From Mucilaginibacter flavidus (lineage in GTDB: Bacteria > Bacteroidota > Bacteroidia > Sphingobacteriales > Sphingobacteriaceae), in contig NZ_JAMXOE010000029.1 in assembly GCF_024055575.1 (NCBI RefSeq), positions 1 through 64,000 on the forward strand: a stretch of 64,000 nucleotides of DNA, in the 5' to 3' direction. Within the stretch, counting starts at the first letter, position 1, and the number at the start of each line of letters is the position of its first letter. This document shows, piece by piece, positions 60,604 through 64,000 of this stretch. The notes under the pieces were generated by a model that was given only the letters and a program-made list of their open reading frames with translations, did not search any database and was not told the DNA's origin. A program made the position numbers and the translations under genes.

Positions 60604-61748
60604 AGGATTTCGTAAAAGCGCTGTATGTTGACCTGATACACCGGATAGATGTGGTCGTACTGGATATTACCAAGTCCATCCATCACCCGGATATAAAAGA
60701 CCGGTTTATTTCTGATACTTTAAAACAGTTCAGTGATATCCGGCTGGTCATGCAAAATGCGCTGGATTCCGGCATATTGGAATTTGAAACCGCGAATGGA
60801 AACAACATCACACTTTATAACCAGGTACTTAGGGAATTTAATGCCATACATTCCTACAGGTACCTGGCGATTAAAAATTACCGGGATCCGGAAGTCTTCT
60901 TTTTCAGGCTGATCAAGCGAATTTACGACGAGCACCGGATAAATGCGACCCCGCCAATCGTTTCAACGATCAGCAATCATGATACTTATTATTGGGCAGA
61001 GCCTTATTTTGAGATCATCGCCCTCCCTGCCGGCGAGGAAAGCAGCCTGTTAAATCTACCGGATATGTACCACGAGATCGGTCACTTGCTGCATTCCATG
61101 TTCCAGGGCAAAAGCTGCGAGTTATCCACGGAAATTATCAGGAAGCATTTCATCAAGGAAATGGTCCGCATTGAAGACGACGGCCTCGGCGCGCACTACT
61201 TGGAGCTATTGAAGGAGGCGCAGGATTATTGGATGACGGCCTGGATTGAAGAATTCACTTGCGACCTAGTGGGTACCTATATGACGGGCGCAGCCTACGC
61301 GTGGACCAACCTTAAGTTGTTGTCCACCGCACACGGATCGGGCCGTATTTTTGAATATTTTGATTCCCATCCTGCCAACGAGGCGAGAATGACCATTGTT
61401 TTAATGATGATGGAAAAATTGGGGCTGACCGCAGAAAAGAAGAAAGTGGAAGCCGCGTGGAAGGTGTTTTTGAAGGACACCGATGGTTTCAAGCCCAAGG
61501 AATATACTATGCTTTTTCCGAAAAAGTTGTTGCAGCAACTGGTAGATGAGTTTTATGAATTTTATCAAAACGCGGATTTGGCCTCATATCCAGAAGTTCT
61601 CGCAAAAGCAGGGTCTGTGTCTGAAATATTAAATATCGCATGGGACAAAGCACAAGCTGATCCGATGGCGTATAACCAACACGAAACAGCCGTTTTTGAA
61701 CAGTTGAAAAAAGATTTCAAATTACCGGAAGAAAAGACAAAAGGCTGA
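60600..61748 (+). CDS. HEXXH zinc metallopeptidase-like protein
   Basis: 382 aa, no signal peptide. The zinc motif is His158-Glu-Ile-Gly-His162 in MYHEIGHLLH, and a gluzincin-like second helix WIEEFTCDLVGTYMT (Glu217/Glu218, Asp222) supplies the likely third ligand about 55 residues later. Another conserved-looking segment is FDSHPANEARM. The N-terminal ~130 residues are helical. It ends with the operon. A cytoplasmic protease beside an Argonaute suggests that target recognition could release proteolysis, perhaps of the small protein before it, as an inference. I do not recognise a named family beyond the zinc motif. Confidence 0.78.
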   Translation: MKDFVKALYVDLIHRIDVVVLDITKSIHHPDIKDRFISDTLKQFSDIRLVMQNALDSGILEFETANGNNITLYNQVLREFNAIHSYRYLAIKNYRDPEVFFFRLIKRIYDEHRINATPPIVSTISNHDTYYWAEPYFEIIALPAGEESSLLNLPDMYHEIGHLLHSMFQGKSCELSTEIIRKHFIKEMVRIEDDGLGAHYLELLKEAQDYWMTAWIEEFTCDLVGTYMTGAAYAWTNLKLLSTAHGSGRIFEYFDSHPANEARMTIVLMMMEKLGLTAEKKKVEAAWKVFLKDTDGFKPKEYTMLFPKKLLQQLVDEFYEFYQNADLASYPEVLAKAGSVSEILNIAWDKAQADPMAYNQHETAVFEQLKKDFKLPEEKTKG

Positions 61749-63845
61749 TCAGTCGAATAGCTGCTGTTCGCCTCTTTGTAAAGCAATTAATTTGAGCAAG
61801 TCTTCCCCAAACTCCAGTGCCTTTTGCTGCCCCATGCCTTTTATGGCTGACAGTTCATCTAAGGAGCGTGACTCCTTCTCCGCAATCGCCTTCAGCAACC
61901 TTTCGGATATTATGGTATAATCGGGCACGTTCTTAGCCGCGCTATAAACTTTTCTCCAGTTAAGCAGCTCATTAAATAACCGGGGATTTTTAAGCTCCTT
62001 TTCCGCTTTGCTGGCCAGCGCCTTTTTTGATACCGGCTTAAATGTGGTGGTGTGTCGCCGGTAAGTGGCCAGAAAGGACGCGACCTCAAATTGACCAAAG
62101 TCATAACCCAACAAAATCGACTTCAGCGTTAACTGGAAAAGTACCTGGTTAAGCACAGAAAAAACTTCTTCCTGTTTTACACCAGAAAACAGACTATGCA
62201 GGTCGTTAACTGCATTCGTTATCTTTGGCAGGAAAAAATCAGCGGCAGTTTGCAGCCGGATTATTTTCTCCGGCTGTTCTTTTAACCCGCTAACGGCATC
62301 AGATCCTGCAAGCTCTTTACGAATGAAGCGGGACCCGTTTGCAACAAGTTCATTAGAAAGTATTTTCGATATACGGTTAAAGGAAGCTAGCGCCTCGGGC
62401 AATTCTACATCGAAACCAGCCGTAAGTTCAATCCATCTGTTAAGGATAGGCTCAAAATTAAAAGCCTCTATGACCATCTGCAACTCAAAGCTTCGAATGC
62501 TTTGCTTTAAAGTCAACTCGTCCGGGACGGTCAATGCGGCTTTTTCCATAAAGCCGATCACATCCCGGCTCATCATTAAATTCTCCTGACGCACTGGTGC
62601 TTGCAAGGTGATACCTTCCAAAGTCCGGCACCGGCTTAAGGCAACATAAGTTTGACCGTGGGCGAAGGCACCCCCCACATTAATAATGACCTTGTCAAAA
62701 GTTAACCCCTGGCTTTTGTGGATGGTGATAGCCCAAGCCAGTTTGATAGGGTATTGTGTAAAGCTGCCCGCACTGTTTTCGGCGATCTTGCCCTCGTCTT
62801 GATTTAAGCTATATTTCAGATAATGCCAGGTTTCCGGCATTAGGGTAAATTCGGTGTGGTCGTCATCGAACGTAACCCGGATATGTTGATTGCTGATATC
62901 GGTCACTTTGGCTTTCCGGCCATTATAAAACTCCTTTTTTCCGGTTGAATCATTTTTAATGAACATCACTTGTGCCCCATTTTTTAACAGGAGGATATTC
63001 TCTGCCGGATAGGCATCCCTGGGGAATTCTCCGGATACGGTCGCTCGAAAGGTAAAAGCTTCTCCGGTAAGCTCAGTCAGCCTCCGTTGATTGATCTCCG
63101 CGACCAATGGGTTATGCGTGGTGAGCGTGATCTGATCATCGGGATCGACAGCACCCGACTTATATCTCTCGTTAAGTACACGGAGAATATCCATACTTAT
63201 CTGACCACTTCTTATTTCATTTAATATACCGATAAAAACCGGATCTGATTGCCGGAAAATTTGTGTCAGCTCAATAGTAAGTAAGTTGCATTTCTTAATA
63301 ACGTTACTGTCAAAGAAAAAGGGCGATGAATAATAAGCTTTCAGTACCGGCCACTCCTTTTCATATACAGGTGGCAACTGATAAAGATCACCCACCATTA
63401 AAAGCTGAATTCCTCCGAATGGCAGATACGTTCCTTTGACATAGCGTAAAACCTGGTCGATATAATCCAACAAGTCGACCCTGACCATACTGATCTCATC
63501 AATAATAAGCAACTCCAGGTGTTGCAGCAATTTAAACTTCTCGAGGCTGTAAGAAAATCGATTAACTTCCTTAGTATGTTCAGCCGACAACAAGGGGCCT
63601 CGCGGCACTTGAAAAAAAGAATGTATCGTTACACCGCCGACATTGAGGGCAGCTACAGCGGTGGGTGCGACTACGGCATAATTTTTTTGAATATGTTGTT
63701 TTACATATTGTAAAAAGGTTGTTTTTCCCGTTCCCGCCTTTCCGGTAAGGAATAAGGCTTGATTGGTTTGTTGAATAAATTGATAGGCCAGCCTCGATTC
63801 GGGGGTGTTTAAGGCATCAAACAGGACGGCGGTTTCAGTGGGCAT
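61749..63845 (-). CDS. Pif1/Dda-like helicase with C-terminal HRDC domain
   Basis: 698 aa superfamily-1 helicase. Walker A is LTGKAGTGKTTFLQYV near residue 33, Walker B is LLIIDEISMVRVD, and the UvrD_C_2-type end shows AWAITIHKSQGLTFDKV and HGQTYVALSRCRTLEG. A helical linker follows, then an HRDC domain (ISERLLKAIAEKESRSLDEL, SAIKGMGQQKALEFGEDLL). Such proteins unwind DNA 5'-3' in repair or replication. Its stop codon abuts that of the metallopeptidase gene with no gap, so it is convergent with the Argonaute operon. Pif1-HRDC helicases are also common as core genes, so membership in the island is open. Confidence 0.92.
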   Translation of the reverse strand: MPTETAVLFDALNTPESRLAYQFIQQTNQALFLTGKAGTGKTTFLQYVKQHIQKNYAVVAPTAVAALNVGGVTIHSFFQVPRGPLLSAEHTKEVNRFSYSLEKFKLLQHLELLIIDEISMVRVDLLDYIDQVLRYVKGTYLPFGGIQLLMVGDLYQLPPVYEKEWPVLKAYYSSPFFFDSNVIKKCNLLTIELTQIFRQSDPVFIGILNEIRSGQISMDILRVLNERYKSGAVDPDDQITLTTHNPLVAEINQRRLTELTGEAFTFRATVSGEFPRDAYPAENILLLKNGAQVMFIKNDSTGKKEFYNGRKAKVTDISNQHIRVTFDDDHTEFTLMPETWHYLKYSLNQDEGKIAENSAGSFTQYPIKLAWAITIHKSQGLTFDKVIINVGGAFAHGQTYVALSRCRTLEGITLQAPVRQENLMMSRDVIGFMEKAALTVPDELTLKQSIRSFELQMVIEAFNFEPILNRWIELTAGFDVELPEALASFNRISKILSNELVANGSRFIRKELAGSDAVSGLKEQPEKIIRLQTAADFFLPKITNAVNDLHSLFSGVKQEEVFSVLNQVLFQLTLKSILLGYDFGQFEVASFLATYRRHTTTFKPVSKKALASKAEKELKNPRLFNELLNWRKVYSAAKNVPDYTIISERLLKAIAEKESRSLDELSAIKGMGQQKALEFGEDLLKLIALQRGEQQLFD

Positions 63846-64000
63846 TAAAGTTAGTTAAGCTACCAGAACAAATTTGCGCCGGTTTATTATGATTAAAAAT
63901 AGTTAATTCTAATGGGCTAAAATCTACATTAAGGCTTACCCAATACAAAGTTAAAGATAATACAACCCTGCATCTAATTTACATTACCCAAGCCCATCGA
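63846..64000. other. Right edge of window, no gene seen
   Basis: 155 bases upstream of the helicase gene. AT-rich, likely holding its promoter. No repeat of the tRNA-Asp 3' end is visible here, so the right border of the island lies outside the window. Confidence 0.5.

Overview
The window reads as chromosomal DNA of a Bacteroidota member, most like the Sphingobacteriaceae (Mucilaginibacter/Pedobacter type). The clues are the protein families present, a textbook Bacteroidota promoter (TTTG, 19 nt, TATATTTG) in front of a tRNA-Asp, a CTnDOT-type tyrosine recombinase, little use of Shine-Dalgarno sequences, and many palindromic intergenic repeats. The genus is an inference from style, not a match I could run.

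Bases 1-26100 are mostly housekeeping and metabolic genes: serine acetyltransferase, a Tat-exported sugar isomerase, a kelch protein, a peroxiredoxin, a lipid-modification cluster (DUF1475, DUF1295, cyclopropane-fatty-acid synthase-like methyltransferase, alpha/beta hydrolase, FAD amine oxidase), an SGNH hydrolase, prolyl oligopeptidase, pyruvate dehydrogenase E1 beta, a subtilase, an ALDH7-type dehydrogenase, a TPR protein, a ComA-like synthase, and a TPR histidine kinase with its LuxR-type regulator.

Bases 26100-37000 form an accessory stretch rich in small repeats and conflict-type genes: a Fic protein, a MazG-like/GIY-YIG-DUF2075-S24 pair, an SRAP protein, a KilA-N/GNAT chimera, a RhuM protein, and several MITE-like elements. 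Bases 37000-50000 return to core functions: two VOC proteins, TrmD, an ECF sigma operon, ribosomal protein L19, a PAS/GAF histidine kinase, a sterol desaturase, a Crp-type regulator, and a TetR-controlled TolC/EmrA/EmrB-like efflux operon.

At 50381 a tRNA-Asp is followed by a tyrosine recombinase, and everything to the right end looks like an integrated island: a DUF1016 nuclease, a cluster of covarying palindromes, a DUF900 hydrolase, and then the main discovery candidate. This is a six-gene operon (55567-61748) with, in order, an ECF-like sigma factor, a helical possible HTH partner, a Cas4/AddB-like iron-sulfur PD-(D/E)XK nuclease, a full-length prokaryotic Argonaute with an apparently intact DEDD tetrad, a small helical protein, and a HEXXH zinc metallopeptidase-like protein. 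A Pif1-like helicase with a C-terminal HRDC domain runs convergently, its stop codon touching that of the metallopeptidase gene. I read the operon as a guide-directed defence system with its own transcription factor and a possible proteolytic arm; the combination is not one I know as a described system.

All assignments come from reading the sequence; no database search was possible.
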